Positions 45,401 through 58,701 are shown, numbered from the stretch's first letter. The stretch: 64,000 nucleotides of DNA from Sipunculus nudus (GCA_026874595.1 CM049314.1:11648729-11712728); one strand, 5' to 3'. Made by a program: numbers and translations. Notes: generated from the letters alone by a model not told the origin.

Positions 45401-47555
45401 GTTTAAACATATTTTATTGTAAATATGCGATTGGCAAACAGCAATACTGCTATGTAAATGTCTCTTGCATCAGCAACGTACAATACGATATGCAACATAA
45501 TATACATTCAAATGATGATGTAAATGAACAAGCTTTGTAGGTCACAGTCTCTTATTGATAAATAAAATCATTAAACTTAAAATTTCTTAGTGGAAACGAT
45601 ATATTCATGTATAAAGATGAAAACATTTCTGTTGTCACAATATGATATTTCGTTCGAACCAAATAGCAATCATGATGGATACAAAACTGACATATTCCTG
45701 ATACTGAGTATAACCTTCAGGGATTCAAAAAGTTTTGTCGCTGCCGAATATACAAAGTACATTCAAGAAAAAAAAATGCTTTGTATTCTCACATTTATCA
45801 CCACATTCCCATTTACTATATTCAACTAACCCCATTTTAAACAGGTCATACCTACGATTGCTGCACCCCATACATAGTTTCGCATGCAATACGATAACAT
45901 GCCTGTCACCGAGATAAAATAAAGGATTGCTGGTTTGAGTGTTTTTCAACAATTTGTTTCTAAATTGTATAAAAGTTTAGGATAACTTAATTTCATTGCT
46001 GAACTCCTTTAAAAACCAGACACAGTGGGGGGAGAACGAGCGGAAATATGTCTCAGTTCGACAGAATATAATATCAATATTTGAACGATTACGTAAGGGA
46101 TACGTATCAGATATTACTTGAACAGTAGTTTCACCATGTTTACACGTTTAAACGACTCAGTTTCGATTAATTTGTCTAAACGTTTACAGAAATACAGACC
46201 GTTAACACAAAATGCATTGATTTACTCTGTCAGTCGGCTTAACATTTTGGTAAATCTGTAATACCGATATATTAGCAAATATTATACGAAGACGCGGAAA
46301 CTAATAAAGTATTCAGGTGGACTTTCCTTCGAAAATTTAATGAGATTTTTTACAATTAAAAACATTAAACAAGAATCTTAGCCTCTGTTTTATTTTTTTC
46401 CCAATTTTCTTTTACATAAGATGTACATCGATTAGCGCGCCGCCGGTATTGAATTTGACATCACCCTTGTGAATATGCTCTCATTATCTACCGCCGTTGT
46501 ACAAACAGTGACACCCAAAAAATGAACAAATGAACATTTTTGCCCTTATGTCGCCAAATGTGCTTTAAAACCTCTAGTGAAATGACCATCAAAACTTCGC
46601 TTAATCATTAGTTTTTACTCCTACCAGCGCACGAGCGCTGGTTAAGGTTACAGAACAAATAGGAGTACACGAATAGGTAACAACGGTTACAGTATGACGA
46701 TGCGTCATGTCATTAGTCCATTTCAACTCATTTGCACAGCCCTAGAGGGCACTTCTTCAGAAAATTACCGACTATAGCTACCGTGCATACAAGCGGGCAA
46801 TTATAAGGCCTTACGGAAAATGCGAAATATCGGTGCGTGGTGGTAATTTCGAACGATCTCAAATTAGTTCTTGGAAGGGTTACGGCTGTCAGACATTCGC
46901 GGCGGAGGCCACGTACATAGCCAGGGAAGAGCTACTTATTTCTCTAGTGGAATATTTCAATATTTACGCGCCAATCCGGCCTTCTATAAAATATAAACCC
47001 TCTCGTGATTAAAAGCTGTTGCGCAGAACTGCGTAGACTGACGAATCCAGATATGCATATGACCGTCTGCCCGAATGGTTTTCGGGGGATATCGGAACAG
47101 CGGTTCTTGATACAGTTGTACCGTGATTGATGTCACGTCGCACATGAATTTTAAAGGTGTCAGCAAATTATATAGCGACACCTGATCGAGAATACAAGAA
47201 TCTGCTCCGCCACCTTCTGAGACAAATCGTGAATGTCATTTGGCTGTTCCGTTGATCATACAGAGCTACCCCTGGGATGACTTCGGACCCTGAGTGACAT
47301 TTTTTAAACGGATTCGACCACAGGAACTCTTCAGTTTTTTATGGTTTTCTTGTGCATCTTCAACCGCGTTTTTGACGATTTGATTTAAAGTGGTTCAATG
47401 ATATTTTTATTACGTGCCAGATAACGTAATTTTAAGAGTTGGGAGGGAGTCAACATTATTTAACAAATATATCAATCACCACCTTTTAAACGGCGACGTT
47501 TCGTTTTTTCCCCGTGTGTGTAAGGTTCACATTTTTTTTGTAAATGTGGTGAGCC
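45401..47555. other. Unassigned insert between the two LINEs
   Basis: The sequence differs in character from the LINE on its left. Short frames at 45590-45952 and 46984-47181 have no recognisable domain. It may contain promoter, exon or transposon remnants, but nothing could be named. Confidence 0.35.
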
Positions 47556-47558
47556 CTA

Positions 47559-47771
47559 CTAAATCAATAATTGTCCTGAGACTGTGCCTTGCGGGACACC
47601 GGATAGGAGAAATCCCCATTCAGATGATTCCCCTTTAATAAGTACCTTCTGTTGCCTCATGATTAAATATGACTCAAACCATTTTAAAAGGTTACCTTTA
47701 ATTCCTGTTCTCCCTAATTTTAATAACAACCCTTTATGCCAGACTCTATCAAATGCATAACTGTTGTCCAA
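47559..47771 (-). pseudogene. Minus-strand LINE reverse transcriptase fragment
   Basis: NSYAFDRVWHKGLLLKLGRTG carries the first catalytic Asp block (normally SKAFDRVWH), followed by LLKWFESYLIMRQQKV and SGVPQGTVSGQLLI (blocks 3 and 4). Sequence homology ends a few bases after this. The YADD motif is absent, so the fragment cannot be active. Confidence 0.9.
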
Positions 47772-48142
47772 AAATACAACTTTAACATCTTTCTTGTTAT
47801 CCAGTGCTTCACAAATTACATGGTAAATATGGTCGATAGTTTACTAATTGTCGCCTTTCACCCTTTTTGAACACCGGAGTAACGAAAGCTTTCTTCCATA
47901 TTAAGGGGAATTCTCCTCTTTGAAGGAATATATTAAGGAGACGACATAAGGCAGATGCTAAGTAAGGCGCCCCCCCCCCCCCTCTTTAAGCAAGCGCGGA
48001 CTGACTCCATTTGGGCAGCATGCCTTACCTACTTTAACGGACCGGAGAGCGTCAAGTACATCCTGTTTACTGACGTTAATACTCTCTAAGGAAGGACCAG
48101 TAACACTCGAAGATATATCGGGGAGGGTGGCATTACGATCGT

Positions 48143-49360
48143 CTACTTTGGATTGAGAAAGAAAGATTCATTGAAAACTGTTGATATCTGAATGATTGAA
48201 TAATTGATCTCCTTTCGGTAATATGGATTAAATTCCATCAAGTTTTGAAGTACCCAAAACTTACCTATTTTCTTCCAAAAGTTTTTGGGATCACGTGTTC
48301 TATCAATATTTATAAATAACATCAGTTCTGACGAGTATTTCATTTTTGCCTCATCAAACTGATAAGTATATTCAATTCTAGCTTTCCTGAACCTTTCCCA
48401 GTAACGTGGACGGTTCATATTTTTTTTCAATTTTATGAAACCTATCTTACCGGCGTTTCAGAGCTCTTAATATGTTGTTGTACCAAGGTTTATTATTTTA
48501 GGCCTTATTTGGCATGCTAAGTCTGGATGCATTAAGAATGATTTAGGTAAATCGTAAGCATATGTAATCGAGATCGTTCATGTCAAATATTTCATCCCAG
48601 TGTGTAACACTTAAAAGCTGCCTAAAAAAGATCAAAGTCCGCTAGATTATGTAACCAAATGTTCCTTTTATATGTGGTAATATTAGGTATTTGGACAAAG
48701 TTCGAGTGTAACAATTCAGTGGTCGTTACTACCCAAAGGCAGGAGTATATCGATTTTGTTTATTATACTAGTATCAGTAGTTATAACCTGATCTAGAATA
48801 GTTGAACTGGTCTCTGTTATACAAGTCGGTTCAGAGACATGCATCACAAACATATTGGATTCACAAAATTCGGTTAAATTGTGCCCGTGATACGTAGGAG
48901 GGTCTGCATTAAAATCGCCCATCAAGATGATTTCATTAATACATGTCATGCGTATATTAATAATATTCTCCTGAAGTAAAGATTCAAATAGTAAATTAGT
49001 ATTAGGTGGTCTATAACATGTACCAAGGATATACAACTTTTGGATAATTTTCAGTTCCATCCATAATATCTGGATATCATTAATTTCTCAATCAAAACGT
49101 CTCCGAGCGGGTAGATTTTTCATAATATAGACCGCAACGCCCCCTCCCGGGGCAACAGTGCGATCACGACGGTGAATTGTTTAGGAGCAATCTGTATTAA
49201 GGTCATGATGCGAATTTGTATTTAAATGTCTTTCTGTAATACATATAATATCATGTGAATGATTAATATTTTTCTGGAGTAAATCTACCTTGCTAGGTGA
49301 CAAGCTTCTCATGTTATCCAAGCTCAGTGAAATGTTATTGCAATTGTGCATGTCATGTAT
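48143..49360 (-). pseudogene. Minus-strand LINE endonuclease and linker
   Basis: In order: SLDNMRSLSPSK and DIICITERHL (TEThL-like catalytic Glu block), RRDRTVAPGGGVAVYI, then in the frame 49060-48716 LGTCYRPPNTN, ILMGDFNADPP (GDFN motif) and a Ser/Thr-rich TSSTILDQVI followed by LPLGSNDH (the SDH-like final His block). The linker frame 48430-48143 has RPRYWERFRKARIEYTY. Several frame breaks occur. Confidence 0.85.
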
Positions 49361-50039
49361 AGGAATAACAGTTGTACAAAATGGGTATTAGGCAGTTTCT
49401 TGTTACAAAACCAATATATGGTGAAGTTAGCAATTGATATAAAAGATTTGTGAGAGAACACTGTGTCAAGTAAAAAATACATCATCAGCAAAAACATAGG
49501 AAAAATATATAAATGAAAGTGTATGGAATGTCCATAAAAAACGCCCATATAGCGCGGAGCGTGTGGAGCGGTCCTTATTCCGCTTAAAGGCAAAAAAAAT
49601 GGGGTTCAGGTGGCTCCCCAATCCGCTAATATTTAAACAAACAATAAGAAAAGTAATATTATATATAGTGAGATCTTGCCGTCCCTGTCACAAAAATATA
49701 TACCCATATACACATGGTTACATAAACATATACATTGATAGACGATTGTCAATGCAGTGCTCGAATACGTAATCTTGTGATGGAAATAAACTAAAATTTC
49801 TTTAATGTGTATATTTTACCAAAACAAGGGAAGATTGTGCCATGAATTACACTGAAAGATCATGCGCTCGAAAAGTCTTCAAGGGAACATTCAATTCTTT
49901 CGGGCCCTCCTTGAACTTAACATGCGGAAATGATAAAGGAATGAAAGCAAACCAGCCCTTGATTCTCATATCCTTCATTATCTTCACCTGGTGTTAATGT
50001 TCTACGCGTGTTTTGGGATACACATTATCAGAAATGTAT

Positions 50040-50544
50040 ACTTTGTTTCCAGAAATAATGCGATCTTTCAATACACGTGGAGCAACACTGAGGACTCATG
50101 GATCATGCGACTTTTGCTACGTTTATCTCCGGGACGTAGGTTAGCAGTAATTCTATAAGATGCCTCAATATCTAGGTCGGCATTAAGTAAATCGGAAAAT
50201 TTGTTACGAACAAACAGAAGACAGATGTCACCCTCAGATTTTACTGGCACTTTATGAAGAATGACGTTCTTGCTACGTTGGCGATTTTCTGTCAAATTTG
50301 TTAGGGAATCCTTCTGTTCAGAACGGTCAGTTTCCAGCTGAGCTACTCCAATATCAAGGTCAGACAACTTGAATTTATTCTCATTTCCATTGCTGAGAGT
50401 CTGCCTGAAATTTTGTTCACCTAGTTTTAAGTTCATTTAAACAGCTTAGTTTGTCCCGAATCATTTCTCGAAGCTGTCTGTCTGTCTGTCTGAAACGTCA
50501 GTTGGCATGTTTACCTTTTTTGTACCTTCATTTAAATCGGCCAT
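50040..50544 (-). pseudogene. Minus-strand LINE ORF1 remnant
   Basis: ATG at 50544 opens MADLNEGTKKVN-like sequence. After a frame break, 50436-50068 gives a coiled-coil-like region (LSDLDIGVAQLETDRSEQKD) and RSKNVILHKVPVKSEGD, then DIEASYRITANLRPGDKRSKSRMI. These are the RRM-type ORF1 motifs (NVILHxVP, RxGxxxxKxRxI). It lies in the correct position, upstream of the endonuclease on the same strand. Confidence 0.8.
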
Positions 50545-50879
50545 AATGTCAGTGACCAATCAGGCTGAACAAAAAGATCATCAAGTAATGAATAGACAGG
50601 TGGTTGGCGGCTGGATTCTTATATAGTATAAGCTCGGCTCAATTCATTTATAAAAATTAAAATTTCTCACCAGTACGTTATATCAGTGTAGTTTTTGTCA
50701 GCCCCTGCCATGACTATACAGAAGACGAGTACGTATCTCACAATCTAGCAGATTCTATTTAATATTCAGTTTATGATTTGGCAATTTTTTAGGAGCTCCT
50801 GAAACCCCACACTCTGTCATGCGCCATCTAGCGACCTTCCATTTCTTCCTTAAATATTCTAGGTAAAATATCTACTAAA

Positions 50880-52450
50880 GTCTTAAAAAACAGGTTAATT
50901 TAACATGTTACAGCACCATAGATAATGCTTTTGATAACAAGCTTTATTCCATAATACTTATAGGTTTTATTGTATATTTATGAATTTAAGCAAAGCTTTT
51001 GACTCTGAACAACATGATATATTATGGTATACACTACTTAAACAAAACATAAATGGTAAAATACTTAAAGGTGTCAGATCTATGTACTCCAAAATGCAAT
51101 CAGGTATCATTACAGACAAAGGGGTTACAAGTTATTTCATATGTTCAATTGTTACAAGGCAGGGCTGTATGGTGAGTCCTTCACTTCTCAACTGATGAAT
51201 ATTTAAAAATTTGAATACTTCTGATTGTAAAGGATTTTTTATACATGAAGATCTATCTAATAATATGACCCTGATGTTTACCGATGACATTGTCAACTTT
51301 GGAGATACAGTTAGCAGACTTCAAAAGCAAAAAGATTTTTTTTGTAAAAATATGGAATGAAGTTAATATGGACAAAATAAAACAATAATGGTATTAAAAT
51401 GAACAGGTAAATTACGGGAAAATGAAAAGTGGGACTTGTACAGCAACAACATAGATGTATTCTCTCATTATTATTCACTCGGAAATATTGTTACATCCAC
51501 ATTTTATGGACAAGAGCACATCAACAACAGACAATGCAGGCTAACAGAGCTGTAAACATGATCAAGAACTCTAATAAAAAAAGTATAGAAATTTAACAGT
51601 TACGCAAAGTTTTAATTATTTGGTAGCATGGTTGCCACAGTCTTGATGTTTGGGTGTGAGATTTGGGTCTATTATAAAATATAAGAAGAAAGAGTTCAAC
51701 ATAAATTTTGTATGTGTTATGTCTAGTTAAAAATTCTTCAAATGCAGCCGTTGCGTATTTGGCTGTGGAATACTGCCAGTTTTTGTTACATATTCAGTCC
51801 GCTGAATGAAATACTGGTTGAAAATGTTCCATGTGGAAGATAATAGATATCCAGAGCACCTGTATCAGTTTTTATTGAAGTCGGATAATAACGGAAACAA
51901 AATTGGGTCACTCGCATCAGGACCTTGCTGTTTCAAGCGGGAATCGGATGTGTGTGGCTGGTACTATTTATAGGAGACAAAAACATTTTTATTGATCAGT
52001 TTAAACAAATAATAAAAGATATAGCATTTCAAAATTGTCAAAATGATGTTCACTATTGTAAAAAAACTATACTTCTATGGAATCTTTAAGTCATTTTTAA
52101 CTGTTAAAAAATATTTATTTTGTGTACAAAATAAAAAAAAACATTTAAGGTACTCGCTCAATTAAGATGCTGCTACCACAGACTAGCTATACAATCAGGA
52201 AGACACAAAGGATTAGACAGAGAGGAAAGAATCTGTATATACTGTTATCGAAAAGGTTTCAATTATTAGGAAAATAAGAGTCATATCTTATGTTAAATGT
52301 TTATATATAATAATTTACGTCTGTTGTATTTAAGAAGAAATATGTTACAACCACATGAATTTAATTTAGAAAATCCATAAGAAATTTGATATTTAGCAGC
52401 TTTTGTTAATAAAGATTTGGTAAAGAGACAAAAAATGTTAGATAATTGAT
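50880..52450 (+). pseudogene. LINE reverse transcriptase C-part and C-terminal domain
   Basis: It opens with STIDNAF and GFIVYL (block 2). The frame 50980-51195 has LSKAFDSEQHDILW (first Asp), GKILKGVRSMYSKMQSGI and TRQGCMVSPSLLN (block 4). FTDDIVNFGDTVS, the YxDD equivalent (F-T-D-D), follows at 51277. Near 52205-52250, GRHKGLDREERICIYC matches the C-terminal motif of this LINE type, followed by a degraded ED-HxLx-C block. Stops and shifts throughout. Confidence 0.88.
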
Positions 52451-52599
52451 ATTTATAACACCCCCTTATGGCATGTCACATTAGTTTTGCATTCATGTTT
52501 TCTGTTCGTCGAGAGATAAGCAAGTATGTATTGTTAATTAATTTCTATTTGTACTTCAAATGCACAAATATGGTTATGATTCAACTTGTTTTCTAAAAT

Positions 52600-52672
52600 G
52601 AAATATTGATATTTGTAATTGGAACATTTGGCCGGAGGCCTTTACTCCTGAATAAACTCTTTCTTTCTTTCT
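52600..52672 (+). other. LINE 3' end
   Basis: GGCCGGAGGCCTTTACTCCT at 52630, AATAAA just after it, and a terminal CTTTCTTTCTTTCT run. This is the usual 3' end style of microsatellite-tailed LINEs. Confidence 0.75.
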
Positions 52673-52689
52673 AATAAATATTTATATAT

Positions 52690-52890
52690 CTAAAATAAGA
52701 AAAAATGTATGTAGAATAGTGTAAAAATGGAATTCAGCGTTCCAATTTTGTCACCCAATATTATGATCGATTGAGCTTTCCACTTTTTCTTTCAAATGTC
52801 CACATACTCGACATACATACAAAAATAGTTTTCTTTATGCCTCACGTTTAAAAACCTTAAAATACGATAAAAGTCATATAAAATTTACCT
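52690..52890. repeat. Dispersed copy of the 38690-38860 repeat
   Basis: GTGTAAAAATGGAATT, TTTCTTTATG, TTTAAAAACCTTAAAATACG and AAATTTACCTACAGA occur in the same order and orientation as at 38690-38860. Confidence 0.65.
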
Positions 52891-52900
52891 ACAGACGTGC

Positions 52901-54970
52901 AAATATTGGTTATTACAAGATAACCGACCATAACAGAAAAATATTTCATACAAAATGCCAATTGGTGTTTAAAATTTTGACCATTTTCAGCTCTTTTATA
53001 AATATGTGGGGCATGACTGACAAATAAGTATGTCCTATGATATGGTATGTAAATAAAAAAAAATTTCATTATAAAATATCTGGTTTCCTCTGTGTATATA
53101 TTACTGATCTTAATGTAATTCTGGTTATGAAAAGATCATAACGCACCCGTTGAGTAGGGATGAACTTGTTTATCAACAACGTGTTTGTAAACAGAGGGAC
53201 CTAAGGTGGTAGGTTGTATATATGCCGAGGTAGAAAAGGAACTTAATGCAAAACGCCAATTATTAAACTCTGGCTTAACTGACTTGCCACCAGATGCCCT
53301 TTTTGAATTTGTTTTGATTATCATGGAGGACCCCCGCACATTACAAACACGTTGATAAAAACAAAACAAGCAGCTTGTGTTTGGTGATATCAACGTATTC
53401 TGACCAATTTTTATAAAAGTTCCAAGGAATTACCTTTAGTTAATAAATGTCAGATAGGTGATTGGGCCCCTTTAAGTTTTACCGGAAGTGTGTTAATTAT
53501 GGCATACGGTCGCCTTCGCCTCCTGATGCCATGTTTTACTCACGCCTCGTAAACCTTAAATTAAATTTCACCAATACCTGAAAGACTGGACCGGTTAATT
53601 AACAAATGTGAAAGGATTTTTATATTTTGACCTTTGGCTGTTCGTCAAAAATGCCTTAGGAAAATTTTTTTTACCAAAACATAAGCATGTACCAACTCAT
53701 TCAACTAATATGGTGCATAGAAGATGACCTGTAAAGTCAGCTCTGTGTTAAATAAAAGCATATAAACTTTGGTATACAATTTCAAGTGAGGGAGTAAAAG
53801 ATCTTTACAAATTAGCCCGTACCTAACCAGTCTAGCCTTAACTAATATTTGAATGTTAAAACGAATGAGCATGCAACTATCAGTTGTATCAATTAGTATA
53901 AATGCATTTATCTAGTATATTAACCAACTTAACGAATGCTAAAGAAGCCACACTCCAGCATAAAGAATTTACTGTGACTGATTTATATTTATTGATTATT
54001 CATTTTGTTTCACATTTCTTTCTGTAATTATTGTGCGTTGTATCACGGTTCAGGAGTGTGTATTGCTAGAGAATGCATTAAATCTTTTTAGAACCTTGCA
54101 TTACTCTACCAAGGGTGTGCACACATATTGAGCGTATATTATTGTAGATACATGTACTACTTTAGTCTATCATTCCAATGCCATCAGTGTGTATTGTGAC
54201 AACTGAAATGAATTGAATTCAAATAAGAAGAGTAAATATTATTATCGAACTTTTTTAGAAGTATTATTCAAGTATTTTTCCCTGTACAAAGAGTATATAT
54301 TGTGGTATGTGTATGTAACATGTTTGTATTATGCCTGTACCTGAATACCTAACAGCCATAACCTTTCTGCCAATGCCTTTGTATTCATTTTTGCTTCTTA
54401 ATTAGGACGAGATTCCATATGCCAACTAGGTTGGTAACTCAATCCCAGCAGCAACAACCGATTGCTGGCCCGCTGTATTATGTTCAAACAATCTGCACCA
54501 AAACTTGGTAAAGCATGTCGCAATAATCCTGAAGTCAATTTTGTTCTTTCCAGTTCTAGTCCTTTATGCTATCAAATTACGTGACTGTGTAATAATTTTT
54601 GTAATACCTGTACTAAAAACTTCTCTCACATATATATTTTATATTATATAAAATGTTTTTAGACTGAGAAAAATGGGTTAATGCATCCTTAATATGTTAT
54701 ATAATATTTAAAATGAATTTAATTTTAGAAATCAGGCTCAGTCCATCTAGGGTGTAACATAGTAAGGTTTTAATATTTTAATATAAGATCATTTTCTAGA
54801 TAAAATAAGACAGGGGAACACCTATAATGGGAACATCGGTGCCCAGGTATATGAAACGATCCCAAGGCAAAGGTGATAACAATTATTTTTTGTTTTACAA
54901 AATATTGGTTTATGTTGTAGTAATTCTATCCTGAATGTCCAAATAAGATTGACCATTATAAATTAGACCA
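52901..54970. other. Unassigned AT-rich sequence
   Basis: Frames at 52857-53069 and 53136-53393 were examined and have no recognisable domain. A short inverted pair, ACGTGTTTGTAA near 53179 and TTACAAACACGT near 53341, may mark a small element. Confidence 0.35.
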
Positions 54971-56382
54971 TGACTAAGGCATGAGCATTGTTGACATTCT
55001 GTTTTGTAAAACACTCTTAAATACCAATGGCTTTATGGATTGTGTACCCGTGGAATTACATTACATGTACATTACATGAAATTAAACGATCCTTTTTTGT
55101 CAATGCAAAAGTTCAAATGCCAAAGGTGAGCATCGGGTCCTTGTTTCCACATGAACTAATGGTGCATGTTTGTAGGTTACCTATGTGTCTCCTTTTGATT
55201 CGATAAATAACTAAGAGGTTTAAAGCGGCAGTTCACCATAGATAGTTACACACATGTATCGAAAATTCAGTTTATTTCAAATGTCATTTCTCTTAAACAC
55301 AAGCATAATATTTAAAAAAAAAATGTTTTTAAATAGAACTCTTCGTCACCTTGATCTCCTCACAGTCACTTATTTTTTAATATAAAATGTATATTTCAAT
55401 GACATAAACATCTATACTCTTATTTATTGAATTATTTTCATTTACGATTATTTCTTATACATAATTAAATGAACATCATCCACTAAAAAAGGATTGGATT
55501 CCAACATAGGGAATGTGAAAAAAAGAACAATATAACCATAATATAATTTTGGGTCTGTTTTCATATTTCCCCAAATTTATCAACGAATTAACGATATTAA
55601 TATTCTAAAATATGCATGAATTTGCATGCTTATACCAATTTGTTACATCTAAAGCTTCTTTGAATATCGTTACATAAAGTGTAAAGTACAATGATGTATA
55701 TGTATATCTATCTATAAAGTCAGGTACTAATGGATTGAGAAAAAGCACTTTCAGGAGGTGATGATTTATAAATATGTGACAATTTCTTAATAAGAATTCT
55801 TTCTGAAAAAAGTAATGACAGTTTTCTTTTTAAAGATATGTCACGTTTTTTCTGGGTATTTTATAACGGATATTTCGGTATAGTTTTCAAAAATGTAATC
55901 CAATAAAGCATTTCCAGCATTAACAGGACCACTGAATCAAATAGACATAGTCCTAGTCAAAATATATGCACTTTGTACTGATCTTTACATAACAAAAACA
56001 ATTTTCAAGTTCCGGCGGCCTCACCCTCAGATGTATTAGACCGCAACATTGCAACATATCTAATGGCCCCCATGGCAAAATCCTAGAACCGAACAGTTAT
56101 AACAGGGGTGGTGGTTGACAAATGAAGTGCCGGTTTGATTTCCTTCTTGCTCATTTATTAAAAGTCTCTTCGTTTGCTTGCATTTTTCCCCAAGGGATTA
56201 GGAGGTCCATTGCAAATATATATACGTAGGACTATATCATTAGGTAAATTTTGCGCAGTTCAGTCTTCTGTGCTTAACGAATCCACCATAATAATGTTCC
56301 CTAATCGAACAATCTAATTAAAAAAATAAACAATAATAACAACTAAAATGTAATATTAGTATGGCAAAAATTACTCTAACTG
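54971..56382 (-). other. 3' flank of MFS gene 2
   Basis: The 54982-55250 part resembles the matching position below gene 1 (21478-21800). The rest is AT-rich, with no frame of note. Confidence 0.5.
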
Positions 56383-56469
56383 CTATACATTTGTTCCATC
56401 CGACTTCTTTGCGTCATAGAAAAACGTAAGGACACCAGCTGAAAAGGAGAAATTATTATTATTATTATA

Positions 56470-56507
<38 letters not shown>

Positions 56508-57730
56508 ACCTTTATTTATAAACGTTGTGTAAAACAATATTCATATCTATTAAATAGAGTAATGTTATAGCAAATCAGATAGAACGGTAATTTGACCTAT
56601 CCCTTGTATTTGTTGATGTTTAAGGAATGACAATACTAAACGACATTAAAATACAGGTAGGTGACATTTAAGGAAGTGGATCAGGTACCTATGAGGGAAC
56701 AGCCAGAAACCACGGAGAACAAACCCACCCAGCCAGTCAGCGGAAGAAGTGAAATAGCCAGGATGGATGCGATCGGAAAGCTGAGAGCCTGTAAATGGTT
56801 TATCGATATTTATGATTTATTTGTAATCATAATCATTTGCAAAATGTTTCTGTTAATAATAGCGATGACCAGAAAATGATATTGTCCATTAATAGGGTTA
56901 GTTTTAAGGTTCTTCTCAGACACACATTCTCCTTAGAATGTCATATAGAAAAGGTGGTTCCAAAGTAGTAGTTATCCTCACCTAGAAAAGGGAATGACAT
57001 TAGACAACGCGTTCCGTCACTTTTCTGTTGGTTAACGCTACATGGGTACCTTTAACTAATCTTACAAATTGACAAAAGGCTGGTAAAACATCTACATGCA
57101 ATTTTCCACTTTTGATATCCAAGTTCCAAAAATTCTGAAAATATAATATAGCTAAGCGCTGAAAAATGTAGAAGATCCATTTTTTGTATTACAGACTTTT
57201 TTTATCACAGATGGGTAACGATTGGAGTCGAGTAAATGGAAAAGCGATAGTCTGGACATAATGTGCTGTCGTCTACTTAATGAAGAGCATTGTCCACGAT
57301 TAAATAAATAAATACTTTAAAAAATTGTACATTCAAGACTTATTAATGATAGACGAGAGGGATAGGTTATCAAGCTCTCAGATTTACTTCGTTGATTGGT
57401 TCAATTTTAAACCTACGTTTGTGTGTTATTCTACGGAAGCATATTGCTGCCACCTGGTAAAAGAAAAATATATTATTTATCTCGTACGTACGACATACTA
57501 TCTCGTACGTAAGACTTACTATCTCGTAGGTACGACATATTATCTCGTACGTACGACATTATCTCTTACGTTCGAGATAGTATGTCGTAGATACGACATA
57601 ATAAATCTTACGGATCTGATTCACAGACTACACAACAGGCCCACTGATATATGTAGAAGCAATATATTTACGTTAAATAATGTATGTTCTCCACCTTCTA
57701 GAGAACAGCTGGAACACCGTGGAAACGAAC

Positions 57731-57778
<48 letters not shown>

Positions 57779-58701
57779 TTTTATTTATTTTCTTTATTTA
57801 TTTATACTATATATTTGAATGCTAATCGATTATATCATTTTTCTGTGTCTATGTCTCTGAAATATTTCAAGGAAGCAAAATATGTCAAGTCGTTGTCTAC
57901 AGGTCATATACAGAACTTTCATTTTTAGATATGTGATTAAATTCTGTTGATGTTATAACCGTGAACCTGTCATAATGTTAATAAGAAAACAATATTGCCT
58001 TTGCCAAATTGAAAACAAGAGGAACATGTACCAAATAGCCTATTTTTAAGGGTTTGAGAATGGAGAAGGTTTCTAATATTTATTATTGATCTAGAAATTA
58101 GATTTATGATATAACGCACAGTGTGGTGGATCGTTAAAATATTTAATGCATATACAACCATTGATATGATATGGTGGTAGCGGAACAGTCGACTGCCCGT
58201 TTTATGCGGTACTAATATAATTTTATTTTAAACTAAATAAAAAATTATTAAAATTATAACTCATGGACGTACGATTAATCTGTGAAAGAAGAATACTAAA
58301 TTATAATACAAGTCCAGATGTGTCTTTTTACCATTAACAAGACCGCTTGACTAGAGGCAAAATCTTAGTTGAGCACATGCGAAATTATAATATAGAGAAA
58401 AATCATGAAAAAAGAAACACCCGGAAAAGCATGAAAACCTTGATTTATGCAGCTGGGTTGTACAGTCAACAGGTGGCGTGATCGCTGTTTGTTTTTCATC
58501 ATTAATCGCACCCGTGGCAAGCTTTTTTCCATTTGTGTAACGGAGTAGCGAACGGTTTTAGAACGAAATATTGAAAGACACCGTAAGATTTGAAGAAGAC
58601 TACACTGTATTTCACATATACCTAATATACCTAGTACGTGAATTGTAAATAGGTCCACTCTTCATGGACTTTAATCTCTATTACAATCCCCCCTCTCTCT
58701 T

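Larger units (their letters stand above)
47557..50850 (-). mobile_element. Second LINE, opposite strand, inserted in the first
   Basis: On the minus strand, ORF1 (50544-50040), endonuclease (about 49360-48716), linker (48670-48143) and RT (47771-47559) follow one another. It stops at 47557, shortly after the GVPQGTV block, so it lacks the YxDD block and 3' end. Together with 45401-47556 it fills the gap where the plus-strand LINE RT is interrupted. RT residues such as KAFDRVWHKGLL-type and SGVPQGTV point to a jockey/CR1-like clade. The 5' end is estimated near 50850. Confidence 0.8.
39780..52672 (+). mobile_element. LINE (non-LTR retrotransposon), interrupted by nested insertions
   Basis: Pieces of one LINE-type element occur in the right order on one strand: ORF1 (39780-40330), endonuclease (40585-41191), endonuclease-RT linker (44230-44478), RT N-part (44890-45400), RT C-part and C-terminal Cys motif (50880-52450), and a 3' end with GGCCGGAGGCCTTTACTCCT, AATAAA and a CTTT microsatellite (52657-52672). 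Adjacent pieces meet close to where the protein alignment would continue, with about 65 residues of RT missing between 45400 and 50880. Treating them as one element is an inference; two related elements is the alternative. All reading frames are broken. The ORF1 and RT features suggest an L1/CR1/Nimb-like group, which I do not resolve. Confidence 0.7.

Noticed and set aside
53136-53393. 85-codon minus-strand frame
   Set aside because: No known domain. The short inverted pair around it suggests repeat DNA, not a gene.
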